Shown here: positions 26,019 through 35,551 of the stretch, piece after piece | How the letters are laid out: each line of letters opens with the position of its first letter | How positions within the stretch are numbered: position 1 is the stretch's first letter | Assembly (NCBI RefSeq): GCF_002285635.2 | Contig: NZ_CP023049.2 | Span: forward strand, 310,001 to 374,000 | Source: Chryseobacterium piperi | Lineage (GTDB): Bacteria; Bacteroidota; Bacteroidia; Flavobacteriales; Weeksellaceae | Length of the DNA: 64,000 nucleotides | Direction of reading: 5' to 3' | The notes under the pieces: model-generated | Told to the model about the DNA's origin: nothing | Database searches by the model: none | Seen by the model: only the letters and a program-made list of their open reading frames with translations | Translations under genes and position numbers: made by a program

Positions 26019-26454
26019 AATAGTCATAGCAAGGTCGGTAGTATCATTCTTTTAATACGTAATAAGAATACATCGATTGGCCTTTTTTCATTTTTATTCC
26101 GGGGAGGAGATGACACAAATAGCTGAAAACAGGGATTTCCTGTAATCGTGATTTTACAGACCTTTGTTTCTGTTATTTCAGGACAAAACACAATGAAATT
26201 TTTCCGTCTGCCGGAAAAATGTAATATAAAATTATGATGAGATTACCCGGAATTTTAATGATAGTAGCTGTTCTAATAAAACAACACACGCAAAAAATCT
26301 TTAAATTTTATCAAATCCAAAATAATGATTTCCTTTTACAGGAAAATGGATGATTTCGGGAGGTCGATGAAAATCTGAAATTGATAAATAATCTATTCAC
26401 GCCTAATATAAGCCGGCCTGTATGGCTTTTTACATATATCTAAATCTTTAAAAT
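26019..26454. other. Non-coding spacer, 436 bp
   Basis: No convincing gene. A 39-codon frame at 26234 is weak. The phrase AGCTGAAAACAGGGAT near 26122 has a near copy at 25132, upstream of the lipoprotein gene, which may be a small dispersed regulatory or repeat element. Confidence 0.35.
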
Positions 26455-27990
26455 ATGAAGAAATTATTTACGTCAGCGGTTTTTGCCCTGATCATAAGCT
26501 TCCATGCAAGCGCACAGGAAAAAATCTATTTTGATGAAAACTGGGAGAAAACCACTCAGAATCAAATGGCATTCTATCGCGAAACGGAAAGCAAGGGCAA
26601 ACTTACTTTAATCAGAGACTTTTATAAAAACGGAACACTTCAGATGGAAGGTCTTGTTTCGGATGCTACACCAGGCGCTGAAATCTATGAAGGTAAAATT
26701 ACCTGGTATAATCCTGAAGGTAAAGTTTTGAGTATGGGGACCTATTCAGCAGGTGAGCAAATTGGACCGGCTAAGACTTTTGATGAACAGGGAAGGCCTT
26801 TGGAAGATCTGATTTATAAAGCGGACGGTACTTTTACAGGTAAAATATACAACTATAAAAACCCGGAAGAACTGTCTTATAATAACGCGATTACAACTTA
26901 TGAAACTTCCGATAGTTTCAAATCGATTATTTATGATGAGGATATTAAAGGAATCCGTTATGAAATAAGCAACGACGGCAAAGGGTTGATTGAAGCTAAA
27001 TTTTATGGTGAAAAAGGAAAATTTATTGGTACAAATAGTTCCGCAGATTCTAAAGATAAGGTGATGGTAGCGTATTATGATAATCCGATGAAGGTTTCCA
27101 AAATCGAAAAGCAAAATAAAGACGGAATGGTAACAGAAAGTATCATCTACTCCAAAAAAGGGGGAATTTTACAGGAAGAAAAGAAAAATAAAAAAGGCAG
27201 CTATCAAAAAACGTATGATGAAACAGGTAAGCAGATAGGTAATCTTACCTATGTGTATGATAAAGAAATTGATTATTACAACCCGCAGGACGGAGAAGAG
27301 TATCAGTTTAATTATGAGTTTTCAGGATTCACTAGTGTTAATGTTTATAAAAATGGGTTTGCGGTCCTGAGTAAATATTTCGATGAAAATGGAAAACTAG
27401 ATTCCGAACAGATTTTAAAAGAAGGAATAACCCAGGAGATTAAGTATTATTATCCGGATGGAAAACTAAAAGGGGCTGTGACCTATAAAGATGATATGCC
27501 ATACAATGGTACGCTGTACGAAGGACTTGTCGAGCAACATTATAAAGACGGTATTTTAATGAAGTCGAAGTCTTTCAGACTAGAGGGGGATTTAGAAACG
27601 GAAACAAAAATCAATGCAGATCAGACATTGTATAATTCTACTATTTATGATGAAAAGGGAGCTGTCACCTATACCTACAGTAAACCGGTCGAACAGGGGG
27701 ATGGTTTCACAGCGCAGATTGTACAGTATGCTAAAGGAAAACCCGCTAATAAAGCGGTTGTAAAAGATGGTATCCTTGAAAACGGAAAACTTAAATACAA
27801 ATCTGAACATGGTTTAAAAGAACTGGAGCGCAAAGGAAAATGGATTATGGTAAAAACCTATAATAGGGAAGGAGGACTGATTCAGGATTCTAAAGTACTT
27901 GCAGAAAGCCAGGAGACGGATACTTACAATTCGTTAAATACCCTGATTACAGAAGCAGATCTTCAATACGAATTTCTGGAGTCTATATAA
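26455..27990 (+). CDS. YwqK-like (MORN-variant) repeat protein, exported
   Basis: This 511-residue protein has a cleavable signal (MKKLFTSAVFALIISFHASA) and then many degenerate repeats of the type YYxxGKLKxxxxYKDG, seen for example at YNPEGKVLSMGTYSAGEQIG and YYPDGKLKGAVTYKDD. These are the beta-hairpin repeats of the YwqK/toxin_YwqK or MORN-like family. Such proteins are often annotated as antitoxins, but in Bacteroidetes the exported ones are generally uncharacterised and are best seen as extracytoplasmic repeat scaffolds. No toxin gene is adjacent. A perfect hairpin terminator follows at 28060. Confidence 0.75.
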   Translation: MKKLFTSAVFALIISFHASAQEKIYFDENWEKTTQNQMAFYRETESKGKLTLIRDFYKNGTLQMEGLVSDATPGAEIYEGKITWYNPEGKVLSMGTYSAGEQIGPAKTFDEQGRPLEDLIYKADGTFTGKIYNYKNPEELSYNNAITTYETSDSFKSIIYDEDIKGIRYEISNDGKGLIEAKFYGEKGKFIGTNSSADSKDKVMVAYYDNPMKVSKIEKQNKDGMVTESIIYSKKGGILQEEKKNKKGSYQKTYDETGKQIGNLTYVYDKEIDYYNPQDGEEYQFNYEFSGFTSVNVYKNGFAVLSKYFDENGKLDSEQILKEGITQEIKYYYPDGKLKGAVTYKDDMPYNGTLYEGLVEQHYKDGILMKSKSFRLEGDLETETKINADQTLYNSTIYDEKGAVTYTYSKPVEQGDGFTAQIVQYAKGKPANKAVVKDGILENGKLKYKSEHGLKELERKGKWIMVKTYNREGGLIQDSKVLAESQETDTYNSLNTLITEADLQYEFLESI

Positions 27991-28059
27991 CCTATTATCA
28001 TTCACTATCAAAAAATTAACCAAGCTTTTGGCTTTTGTTCGAATAAGTAGTAAATTTTT

Positions 28060-28093
28060 AAATTCAGTATTTTCAAAAGAAAATACTGAATTT
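28060..28093. terminator. Perfect 15-bp hairpin terminator
   Basis: A 15-base arm beginning AAATTCAGT is repeated as its exact reverse complement after an AAAA loop, with flanking A and T runs. It ends the YwqK-like gene transcript just before the next gene. Confidence 0.7.
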
Positions 28094-28118
28094 TCCGTTT
28101 ATTTATTAAATTTGACTC

Positions 28119-28526
28119 ATGCGAAAGAACCTTTATCTCATCATTATATTATTTTCTCTTGTGAGTTGCTATACTTACCAGGTTAAAAAACAAGCCGATA
28201 CAACAGTTGACAATAAGAAAAAATCTAATGAGAGTGTAGCTCAACAACCGCCTGCTCCTATCAACATTCAGGAGAAACTTGCACCTAATAAAAATGTTAG
28301 AATTGACGTTGACGGTAAGACCTATAAAGTCATCGTTGACAGATGGGAAAATGACAGTCTGGTAGCACATCCGGTTCATAATGCTAATAAAATTCTGAAA
28401 TTCCATAAAAGTCAGATTAATGCAGAGAGAATTGCTGAAAAACGTTTTTCACAACCGATTGCTGATATTATTACTGTAGTTGCTTATGCCAGTGCGGGTG
28501 TCCTAATATGGTCACTTGTGAAATAA
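28119..28526 (+). CDS. Small hypothetical lipoprotein
   Basis: A 135-residue protein with a lipobox (MRKNLYLIIILFSLVSC) and a C-terminal hydrophobic segment (residues ~115-133, IITVVAYASAGVLIW). The middle has a short beta-rich stretch, VRIDVDGKTYKVIVDRWEND, that could be a small barrel. The family is not recognised. It is probably an envelope protein anchored at both ends. It has its own spacing from its neighbours and is followed by a dispersed stem-loop repeat. Confidence 0.75.
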   Translation: MRKNLYLIIILFSLVSCYTYQVKKQADTTVDNKKKSNESVAQQPPAPINIQEKLAPNKNVRIDVDGKTYKVIVDRWENDSLVAHPVHNANKILKFHKSQINAERIAEKRFSQPIADIITVVAYASAGVLIWSLVK

Positions 28527-28540
28527 TTTTTTAATTTTAC

Positions 28541-28595
28541 CTCGCTGCGCAAAGTTCCCTGATTTTGAGCCCATCTTTTCAACAAACTTGGCTCG
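28541..28595 (+). repeat. Dispersed stem-loop repeat, copy 1
   Basis: The element begins CTCGCTGCGCAAAGT and ends with GAGCC...GGCTC pairing. Related copies lie at 31964 and 35684. It is a REP-like intergenic element. Confidence 0.55.
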
Positions 28596-28628
28596 TTTTT
28601 TTCGGTTAATTCTTCAAGGATCTATGTG

Positions 28629-29135
28629 CTATTTCTGCTTTTCAAACGCCAAAAAACCATCTGACGATTCACTTTTTTCTTTTGTTTTTAAAGAGAAGAC
28701 AGGATGTTGACTCAATATTTTCATGGTTGGTGATTCTCCTTTCCAGTTCATGTTTTTATCCAGAAAATAAAAAACAGACCCATCATTGGTTTTAATCTCA
28801 AAAAAATAGTCCGTGAATTTGTTTAGCGTATTTCTTACAGGCATATACGTAATTTCTTCTATTTGCTCAGAAGTATAAGGCGTTTCGTTGATGATCAGAC
28901 TGTCATTCGTCAGTAAAACATTCGCAGGAGGAAGGTGTTTTCTCAGCATCCGATATTCTGTTGAACAGACCAATAATAGAAAAAGAAAACATAAAATACT
29001 TGGAATAGCCCAATTAACAGGGTCTTTTTCTTTGGTGTAAAGATAAATCGATATGGTCACTACATGAACACCAATTACAATGACTCCATATCTGAAAAAG
29101 AAGAATTCGAAATAACTAGGATTTAATTTTTTCAT
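28629..29135 (-). CDS. Two-helix membrane protein, hypothetical
   Basis: About 168 residues from the ATG at 29135; a frame from 29180 adds 15 unlikely residues. Two membrane segments lie near residues 12-32 (GVIVIGVHVVTISIYLY) and 42-60 (AIPSILCFLFLLLVC), followed by a roughly 100-residue cytosolic domain containing a PH-like pattern of beta strands (LLTNDSLIINETPYTSEQIE). That layout resembles small bacterial PH-domain membrane proteins, but similarity is weak and no function is claimed. It converges on the preceding lipoprotein gene. Confidence 0.65.
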   Translation of the reverse strand: MKKLNPSYFEFFFFRYGVIVIGVHVVTISIYLYTKEKDPVNWAIPSILCFLFLLLVCSTEYRMLRKHLPPANVLLTNDSLIINETPYTSEQIEEITYMPVRNTLNKFTDYFFEIKTNDGSVFYFLDKNMNWKGESPTMKILSQHPVFSLKTKEKSESSDGFLAFEKQK

Positions 29136-29503
29136 AAATAAGAATGTTGGGCTTTTGCTACCATTAAATGGAGCTGGCAAAAAATGTATTTCGTTCTATA
29201 AAAATACAAAACTTTACAGGAATATTTAATCTGAGATTTCTCAGTAGTTTGGGATATAAAGCATTTAATTTCATGACAAAAAGATCATGATAAATTCTAT
29301 AGATACGGACATGTCTTTATTAATAGCCGAGTATTAAGCAGTTTATTAAAAAACGATAATCTAATCTTTTTGATACTAAAGGAATGGCTGGCTATTTGAT
29401 GGTCAGATTAAATAGTAAAGCATTCTCGTTAATCACTTGAAATATTTGTTTAATTGTATGATACAAGTGATACTAGAAAGTAAATATGTAAAAACAAGTT
29501 GTC
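29136..29503. other. Non-coding spacer, about 370 bp
   Basis: An AT-rich divergent region between the membrane protein and the SpoIIAA-like gene. I see no gene or RNA; promoters for both genes must lie here, but I cannot single one out. Confidence 0.4.
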
Positions 29504-29893
29504 ATGATTAACAAAATAAAAGAATTTAAAGATAACGCACTTGCTCTGGAGATATTGGGGGCATTCACGGAAACAGATGCTTTGCTGATAGAGCAGCTTT
29601 TCGAGGAAAAGTTGAATATGGGATACCAGCATGTCAACATACTCATTAAAGTCAAAGATATGTCAGTGATTAAAGATATGAAATTAAAAGGCTTTTTGGA
29701 AGGCGAGCTATGGGGAATACAACACTTCGGAAAGATAGGGCGTTGTGCTGTTGTATCTCATTCTGATTTTATGAAGTCAATAGTCAATATTGAAAATGAA
29801 GTCCTGCATTTATTTAATTCTGCTCTGGAAGAGAAATATTTTGATGAAACAGAGTTAGACGAAGCATTAAAATTCATAGCACCCAATGAATAA
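29504..29893 (+). CDS. SpoIIAA-like (STAS/SEC14-type) protein
   Basis: A 129-residue single-domain protein. The order of elements (LALEILGAFTETDALLIEQLF, then HVNILIKVKDMSVI, then GRCAVVSHSDFMK, then an acidic helix EEKYFDETELDEALKFI) fits the SpoIIAA-like/DUF3478 group, whose members have a STAS-related fold and often respond to stress or bind lipids. There is no signal peptide, so it is cytosolic. It is monocistronic. The family assignment is from pattern recognition; the function in this group is not established. Confidence 0.75.
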   Translation: MINKIKEFKDNALALEILGAFTETDALLIEQLFEEKLNMGYQHVNILIKVKDMSVIKDMKLKGFLEGELWGIQHFGKIGRCAVVSHSDFMKSIVNIENEVLHLFNSALEEKYFDETELDEALKFIAPNE

Positions 29894-30130
29894 ATCAGAA
29901 GGTTAAAATTGGACAATTAGAATCTTTACACCCTTTCTGCTGGCATGAGCCTCTGACTCGTGTCTAAATAAGATAGTTTCATTATATTTCGAAAACTTCA
30001 AGTAAATTTTATGTATTTGTAAACATTTATAAAAATAAACCCTAACTCTCGCCAGGATTTATTCATTTTTATACTTTATCCAAAGCAAACAAAAGTTTAG
30101 TTATGCTTCCGTTTTTAGATAGAGCTTTTA
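29894..30130. other. Non-coding spacer, 237 bp
   Basis: Convergent gap between the SpoIIAA-like and outer-membrane protein genes; nothing recognisable. Confidence 0.4.
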
Positions 30131-30667
30131 TTAAAATCGATAGCCAATACTCAATCCATACTTGGCAACCACATTATGATCTGTTTTGTCTGCATTGAAC
30201 AAAAGTTTTCCGTAGCCTGCATTGGCTTCAAAAACCAATCCTTTTTTTGTGACTAGTTTATAGCCAAGACCAGCACCCAGTGCAACATCATAAACATCTT
30301 TATTTTCAGTGAATGTCAGACGGTCTGGTGAGTATATTTTTTTTCCATCAATGGAAGTGAACATTCCAAATCCTTCGACAAAAAAACCGGAAGCATATTT
30401 TTTACCCAAATAATATCTGTAATATGGGGAGATGTAGTAATTCAAATCCTCGTCTTTTGTATGATCATAAACAAAAAATGCAGAGATCCCCAGGGATGAG
30501 TTTTTGTTTAGATATCGTTCAAAATTTACTTCCACAGCCCCGGATAATGGCGCTATTAAATTTAATCTGATTTCATTGTTTTTCTGATTAGGATTTGCAC
30601 CCGTTTCATTTTGAGCATTGACAGAATAAAAAGCAAACAAAATGATTAGTAAAAAGGTTTTTTTCAT
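30131..30667 (-). CDS. Outer-membrane beta-barrel protein
   Basis: About 178 residues from the ATG at 30667, which opens a signal peptide ending in NAQ (MKKTFLLIILFAFYSVNAQ). The rest alternates short amphipathic strands with turns (EVNFERYLNKNSSLGISAFF, YYISPYYRYYLGKK, LGAGLGYKLVTKKGLVFEA) and ends in an aromatic residue, GLSIGYRF, as in outer-membrane barrels of the DUF3575/OmpW-like kind. The number of strands suggests eight. It lies 48 bp downstream of the membrane AraC regulator on the same strand, so the two may be transcribed together. Confidence 0.75.
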   Translation of the reverse strand: MKKTFLLIILFAFYSVNAQNETGANPNQKNNEIRLNLIAPLSGAVEVNFERYLNKNSSLGISAFFVYDHTKDEDLNYYISPYYRYYLGKKYASGFFVEGFGMFTSIDGKKIYSPDRLTFTENKDVYDVALGAGLGYKLVTKKGLVFEANAGYGKLLFNADKTDHNVVAKYGLSIGYRF

Positions 30668-30714
30668 AAAAATTAAGGCGGGTTTCAAAAGCTTAAAAAT
30701 GGATAAAATGGTAC

Positions 30715-31977
30715 TTATTTGCTGGTATTTTTATATTCATTGGGTGTTTGACCGGTAACTTTTTTAAAGGCTTTATAAAAAGTTGTTTTTGAAGTAAACC
30801 CGGATTCTAATCCCATCGTCAGTAAAGTATAGTTGTCATATTCCGAATTGGATATCATTTCCTTGACTGCTTCCACCCGATATTGATTAATATAATGAGC
30901 GAAGTTGTCTCCTGTTATTGTGTTCACAATTTGTGAAACATATCCTGCGCTTATGCCTAGTTTTTCAGCAACTTTTTCTCTGTTTAATGTACTGTCGGTA
31001 TAAATGTGCTCGTCTTTACAAAGAAGTTCCAGTTTTTGAAAATAAAGATTATCTGCCGTGATCGATTCCTTATATTCTTGTGGCGAACTCTCTTGTAGAA
31101 TTTGCAGATGGGGATACGAAACAGCTGAATCTTGATTTAGAAAAAGGTAAATAGCCTCTTTGTTTTTGGCCAGTTTATATTTGTAAATACCTATATAAGC
31201 GGTCCAATGAATGATAAATGTTGCGCATAAAGCCAGGGCACTCATCGTAGAAGAAATATCATAGTTAAGAAGTAAGCCGGCCAGAGCGGTAATAAGCCAG
31301 ACAAATAATACTGAAGAAACGAGTGTTAATAAAATAAGTATCCATTTTTTTTCCTGTGAATCTTTTAAATGTTTTATCTTAAAATAAGAGTAAACCGGAA
31401 GGAATGGAATGAATGTAACAGCTAAAAAAAGTTGAATCAGACCAAGTATTTGGATGATAACGATGCCTGACTCAGAAAAAGTATAAACTCCTGCCACATG
31501 ATCAAGATCGTTGATAATGTTAAGGGCAGCGGAATAGGCAAACGGAATAAAACACAAATAATCTTTTTGTTTACTTTTTCCAGTGTAATCAGTCCTGTTT
31601 TTAATAAAAAGGTATAGGAAAGCAGGCATCAGAAATACCCACTCGATGTTGTCTATTATATGAAGAAGAGGATAGGAGGTAAATACCTGTTCGATATCAA
31701 AAACATGAGTCAGTAATTTAATGGAAAGAGTAAATAATAAGTAGGCTAAATACTTATTTGACTTACTATTGAATAGGGAAGACTTTAAGATCACTAAGCC
31801 TAAGATGATTCCCTGGAAAATCGCAATATTTAAAAGTGTTGTATAGATCACTTTTATGAAAATTGTTTTAAAGATTTGCTTTGGCGTGCCATGGTAATTA
31901 ATTTCTTTTAAATATACCTCTTTCATACGGATTGATAAAACGAATTTATATTCATACTGATGATTTCCGCTGCACAA
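30715..31977 (-). CDS. Membrane-bound AraC-type regulator
   Basis: A 420-residue protein with about seven hydrophobic segments in the first 260 residues (for example IFQGIILGLVILKSSLF and LAYLLFTLSIKLLTHVF) and a C-terminal AraC helix-turn-helix (KVAEKLGISAGYVSQIVN, then LGLESGFTSKTTFYKAFKKV, ending TGQTPNEYKN). This 7TM-plus-AraC layout is common in Bacteroidetes and points to a regulator that senses a signal in the membrane. The start is uncertain: ATGs at 31926 and further in are as plausible as 31977. The barrel gene follows it closely, making it the simplest candidate target. Confidence 0.85.
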   Translation of the reverse strand: MCSGNHQYEYKFVLSIRMKEVYLKEINYHGTPKQIFKTIFIKVIYTTLLNIAIFQGIILGLVILKSSLFNSKSNKYLAYLLFTLSIKLLTHVFDIEQVFTSYPLLHIIDNIEWVFLMPAFLYLFIKNRTDYTGKSKQKDYLCFIPFAYSAALNIINDLDHVAGVYTFSESGIVIIQILGLIQLFLAVTFIPFLPVYSYFKIKHLKDSQEKKWILILLTLVSSVLFVWLITALAGLLLNYDISSTMSALALCATFIIHWTAYIGIYKYKLAKNKEAIYLFLNQDSAVSYPHLQILQESSPQEYKESITADNLYFQKLELLCKDEHIYTDSTLNREKVAEKLGISAGYVSQIVNTITGDNFAHYINQYRVEAVKEMISNSEYDNYTLLTMGLESGFTSKTTFYKAFKKVTGQTPNEYKNTSK

Positions 31978-31992
31978 AGTCTCTCAACTTTA
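31964..31992 (+). repeat. Dispersed stem-loop repeat, copy 2 (partial)
   Basis: Shares CGCTGCACAAAGTCTCTC with the copies at 28541 and 35684; the right half is lost. Confidence 0.4.
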
Positions 31993-32109
31993 ATATATTT
32001 ATAACCTAGCATCATATTTCTTTTATATTTTCGGTGATATGAGCATTAATACTATCTTTAGATAGAAATAATCATGTGTTTAGTTATTTAACCAAAAAAA
32101 TAGTATGTT

Positions 32110-32304
32110 ATGAAAGATGATGATGAAAACCACTGGAAATTGGGCATTTTTTATTATAATAAAGATGACAAAAGGCTTTTTCCGCCGAAAAGAAATAAAT
32201 TTTTAGGTTGGACGGTTAACTTTGCTAATCCTTATTCTATTCTGGCCATGTTTTTATTAATTACCTTATTTATACTCATAGCAGAATATATTAAAGAGAT
32301 GTAA
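32110..32304 (+). CDS. DUF5808-type small membrane protein
   Basis: A 64-residue protein: an N-terminal soluble stretch (NHWKLGIFYYNKDDKRLF then PPKRNKFLGWTVNFANP) followed by one membrane helix (ILAMFLLITLFILIAEYI). The WKxGxFYYNxxDxRxFxPKR...GWTxNFA pattern is that of DUF5808 proteins, which usually occur at the end of larger membrane proteins or alone. Function unknown. It is monocistronic and lies 160 bp before the IS21 insertion. Confidence 0.7.
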   Translation: MKDDDENHWKLGIFYYNKDDKRLFPPKRNKFLGWTVNFANPYSILAMFLLITLFILIAEYIKEM

Positions 32305-32457
32305 TTGTTTAATTTTTAATCGTTTACCTCGTATTTTATTCGTGTTCGACGAATACAAGCTATTCAAGAATAAAAATAGAACAATCCCTTTAAAAAACCT
32401 CCAGACTTCGGAAAGCAGAGAGTTCAAAAAAATTCTGAATAAGTGATGTTTACTACA

Positions 32458-32464
32458 TCTATAG
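32458..32464. repeat. IS21 target-site duplication, left copy
   Basis: TCTATAG here and at 35063-35069 flank the element exactly. Confidence 0.85.
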
Positions 32465-32611
32465 TGTAGAATCCTTCAAAATTGACCATCTCAATCCTGT
32501 GAAAATGATCAGTTGATTCCTGAGCAAATTGACCATGGTATTCCTGAGCAAATTGACCCCCAAAAAAAAGTCAGAAAACGTGTCTTGAATAACTTAGCCA
32601 AAAAATACCAA

Positions 32612-34171
32612 ATGGCTAACAAAAGAATAGACATGTTGAACATTAAACAATTATTACGATTATACACCCAAGGGGTAAGTAAATTGCGGATAAGCAAACA
32701 ACTGGGTATCTCACGCAATACTGCTAAAAAGTATATCAGCCTGTTCCATGAACACCAGCTTACATATGACGAGCTGATAGAGCTGAGTGATGAAGATTTA
32801 GATGATTTATTCGAGACTCCGCCAACCGATATAAGGGATAAGGCCAATATTAAAAAACAACTTGAATCGTTGTTTCCTTACATATCCAAAGAACTAAAAC
32901 GTGTTGGGGTCACCCGTTATCTGCTATGGGAAGAATACATAGATAAATACCCTTCAGGCTACCAATATTCCCGCTTTTGCCATCATTACCGGGAATGGTG
33001 TAAAAAGGTGAACCCTTCCATGCATATTGAACATAAGGCTGGGGATAAACTTTTTGTGGATTATACAGGAAAAAAACTTCACATTATTAATAAAGAAACA
33101 GGAGAACAACAGGAAGTTGAGGTCTTCGTATCCATACTTGGAGCCAGTGGCATGACCTTCGTAGAAGCTACAAGAACCCAGGGGAAAGAAGATTTTCTTG
33201 GAAGTCTTACCAAAACCCTGCATTATTATGGAGGAGTTCCCGCAGCTATTGTTACCGATAACCTGCGTACAGCCGTAAAAAAGAGCCATAAGTACGAACC
33301 TGTCATCACTGATTCTCTTCTGGATTTTGCTTCCCACTATAGCACTACAATACTTCCTACGCGTACCTATCATCCCAAGGATAAGGCTTTGGTTGAAAAT
33401 GCGGTACGCATTGTGTATACCCGCATTTTTGCTCCATTGCGTAAAGATCACTTCTTTAGCCTGGAAGCATTGAACAAAGCTATAGAAAACCTGCTGGAAG
33501 GATATAATGAAGCTCCCATGAAAAGAAAGAAGTATTCCAGGGCTGATGTTTTCCGTGAGGTTGAAAGACATGCATTATCCCCACTACCAGCTATGATGTA
33601 CCAGCTCAAGCATTCTGCACGTGCTACCGTTCATAAGACCAGCCATGTATATTTAAGTAAAGACCAGCATTATTACAGTGTTCCGTTCAGCTATATTGGT
33701 AAAAAAGTAAACATTATTTTTAGTAAAAATACAGTCGAGATTTACTATGACCAGCGCAGAATAGCATTCCATAACAGAATCCTGGCTAAATATCAGTATA
33801 CGACTGTAAAAGAACATATGCCTTCATCTTATCAGTTTATGACTGAATGGAATCCCTCCCGGTTTATCTCTTGGGGAAGGTCTGTCGGGGAATATTGTGA
33901 GCAGTACATCATCAAAATCCTGGAAAAGAAACAGCATCCTGAGCAGTCCTATAAAACCTGCCTGGGAATCCTTTCATTATCAAAAAAGATCGGCAACATA
34001 AGACTTGACAATGCCTGTAAAAGAGCGTTGGGATATGAAAAATACAGCCTTGCCATGATTAAAAGTATTCTGGAAAGAGGGCTGGATAATCTAACCGATG
34101 ACGATGCATTTTTTGAAGAAAAGAAACTGCCTAAACACAAAAACATAAGGGGCGGAAAATACTATCAGTAA
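32612..34171 (+). CDS. istA: IS21 transposase IstA
   Basis: About 519 residues from the ATG at 32612. The open frame reaches back to a TTG at 32513, but that stretch is the binding-site repeat region, so the later start is preferred. An N-terminal helix-turn-helix (GVSKLRISKQLGISRNTAKK) precedes a DDE integrase core: FVDYTGKKL (first Asp), IVTDNLRTAV (second Asp) and ALVENAVRIVYTRI (Glu). It cuts and joins the element's ends with help from IstB. Full length and all catalytic residues suggest activity. istB follows after 41 bp. Confidence 0.93.
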   Translation: MANKRIDMLNIKQLLRLYTQGVSKLRISKQLGISRNTAKKYISLFHEHQLTYDELIELSDEDLDDLFETPPTDIRDKANIKKQLESLFPYISKELKRVGVTRYLLWEEYIDKYPSGYQYSRFCHHYREWCKKVNPSMHIEHKAGDKLFVDYTGKKLHIINKETGEQQEVEVFVSILGASGMTFVEATRTQGKEDFLGSLTKTLHYYGGVPAAIVTDNLRTAVKKSHKYEPVITDSLLDFASHYSTTILPTRTYHPKDKALVENAVRIVYTRIFAPLRKDHFFSLEALNKAIENLLEGYNEAPMKRKKYSRADVFREVERHALSPLPAMMYQLKHSARATVHKTSHVYLSKDQHYYSVPFSYIGKKVNIIFSKNTVEIYYDQRRIAFHNRILAKYQYTTVKEHMPSSYQFMTEWNPSRFISWGRSVGEYCEQYIIKILEKKQHPEQSYKTCLGILSLSKKIGNIRLDNACKRALGYEKYSLAMIKSILERGLDNLTDDDAFFEEKKLPKHKNIRGGKYYQ

Positions 34172-34212
34172 CATCTACAATCATTAACAATTAAATCATT
34201 AATACAAAACCT

Positions 34213-34956
34213 ATGAATCAGGCAACATTAGAAAAAATGAAACATTTAAAGCTCCACGGGATGCACAGGGCGTTTTCCACAACAATGGAAACAGGAAGTA
34301 TCTCCTATACCAATGATGAACTTATAGCCTACTTGATTGAATCCGAGTATGACGACAGGGAAAGCAGAAAGGTAGAAAGATTGATTACCACAGCTAAGTT
34401 CAGATACAGGACATTTATGGAAGAGATTACGGCCTCTTCTTCCAGAAATATTGATAAGAATACTATTGGAAGATTATCTTCCTGCGATTTTATATCACAG
34501 AAACAGAATATTCTTATTACAGGCAGTACAGGAGTTGGAAAAAGTTTTATCGCAACTGCCATTGGATACAAAGCCTGTACAATGGGATATAAAGTCATGT
34601 ACTTCAGCATCAACAAACTCTTCTCAAAGCTTAAGATGGCTAAGGCAGACGGATCTTACCTTAAAGAGATAGACCGAATAGAAAAGCAGGATCTTATTAT
34701 CCTTGATGATTTTGGATTACAATCCCTGGATAATCTTAAACGTCAGGATTTTATGGAGATTATAGAAGACAGACACGGAAAACGTTCCACTATTATTGCT
34801 TCGCAACTGCCTGTAAGTGCCTGGCATGAAGTCATTGCGGAACAAACAATAGCCGATGCAATACTTGACAGAATGGTTCACAACTCCCTGAGAATAGACC
34901 TTAAAGGAGAATCGATGAGAAGAAAAAAAGCTGATCAGAAAATCAGCTCAGAGTAA
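34213..34956 (+). CDS. istB: IS21 helper ATPase IstB
   Basis: A 247-residue DnaC-like AAA+ ATPase with the Walker A motif GSTGVGKSFIATAIG near residue 102 and Walker B LIILDDFG near 161. The N-terminal helical region (KMKHLKLHGMHRAF) is typical of IstB. It loads on target DNA and regulates IstA, steering insertion. The gene is intact and sits directly after istA. Confidence 0.93.
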   Translation: MNQATLEKMKHLKLHGMHRAFSTTMETGSISYTNDELIAYLIESEYDDRESRKVERLITTAKFRYRTFMEEITASSSRNIDKNTIGRLSSCDFISQKQNILITGSTGVGKSFIATAIGYKACTMGYKVMYFSINKLFSKLKMAKADGSYLKEIDRIEKQDLIILDDFGLQSLDNLKRQDFMEIIEDRHGKRSTIIASQLPVSAWHEVIAEQTIADAILDRMVHNSLRIDLKGESMRRKKADQKISSE

Positions 34957-35062
34957 AGATTTATTTTATATTTTTAAACCATCTTTTAGACACCTTTTTT
35001 GACTTCATTCTTAGTGGTCAATTTAATCAGGAATTAGGTGGTCAATATCACTGGAATTTACA

Positions 35063-35069
35063 TCTATAG
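35063..35069. repeat. IS21 target-site duplication, right copy
   Basis: TCTATAG, matching 32458-32464. Confidence 0.85.
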
Positions 35070-35551
35070 TTTAGTTTATATTATAGGATTAATTATAAGC
35101 GGCTTTGTTACAACATAGTTGGTGATATCTGAAATGATGCGAAGAAAGGTTTTGAAATAGTGATGAAAAAATGGTATAAGAGGGTAATCGTGTAAATTAT
35201 TAATATTATATGAATTTATTATGGGATAAAATAAATTAATGGACTATAAAATTTAAATAATAAGTATAAATTCACTATTTGGGACTATTTTATTTGGAAT
35301 TCTCTATATGGAGATATATTTTAGTAAATAAAAGTACAAGTACACAATTTTTTTTAATATTTAAAACAGAATATTCATTTTTAAATTTTAAAAATGAACT
35401 TATCTAGATTATATGTACAAGAATTAAGTACAAAAAAATGAGATTAGTTGATGGTGGTTTTCTACCAGTGGCGTTAAGCTGCATGGGCTATAATGGAAGC
35501 TATTGATGTAGGTTTAATTATTTTATGCTAATTAACAAAGAAAGAATAATA

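Larger units (their letters stand above)
32465..35062 (+). mobile_element. Complete IS21-family element, 2598 bp
   Basis: The ends are TGTAGAATCC on the left and, read inward on the other strand, TGTAAATTCC on the right; the first 24 bases of each end match at about 16 positions and share ATTGACCA. The element carries istA and istB intact and is flanked by a 7-bp target duplication, TCTATAG. Inside the left end, ATTCCTGAGCAAATTGACC occurs twice (32516-32534, 32540-32558) and once inverted with three changes near the right end (35016-35034); these multiple repeats are the expected transposase-binding sites of IS21 elements. The insertion interrupts no recognisable gene. Confidence 0.92.

Noticed and set aside
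26234-26353. 39-codon frame starting MMRLPGIL
   Set aside because: Weak coding character, no neighbour or signal supporting it.
26455-27990. Toxin-antitoxin system based on the YwqK name
   Set aside because: The protein is exported and has no adjacent toxin gene; the name reflects repeat type only.
32513-32611. TTG start extending IstA by 33 residues
   Set aside because: The extension is the transposase-binding repeat region of the IS end.
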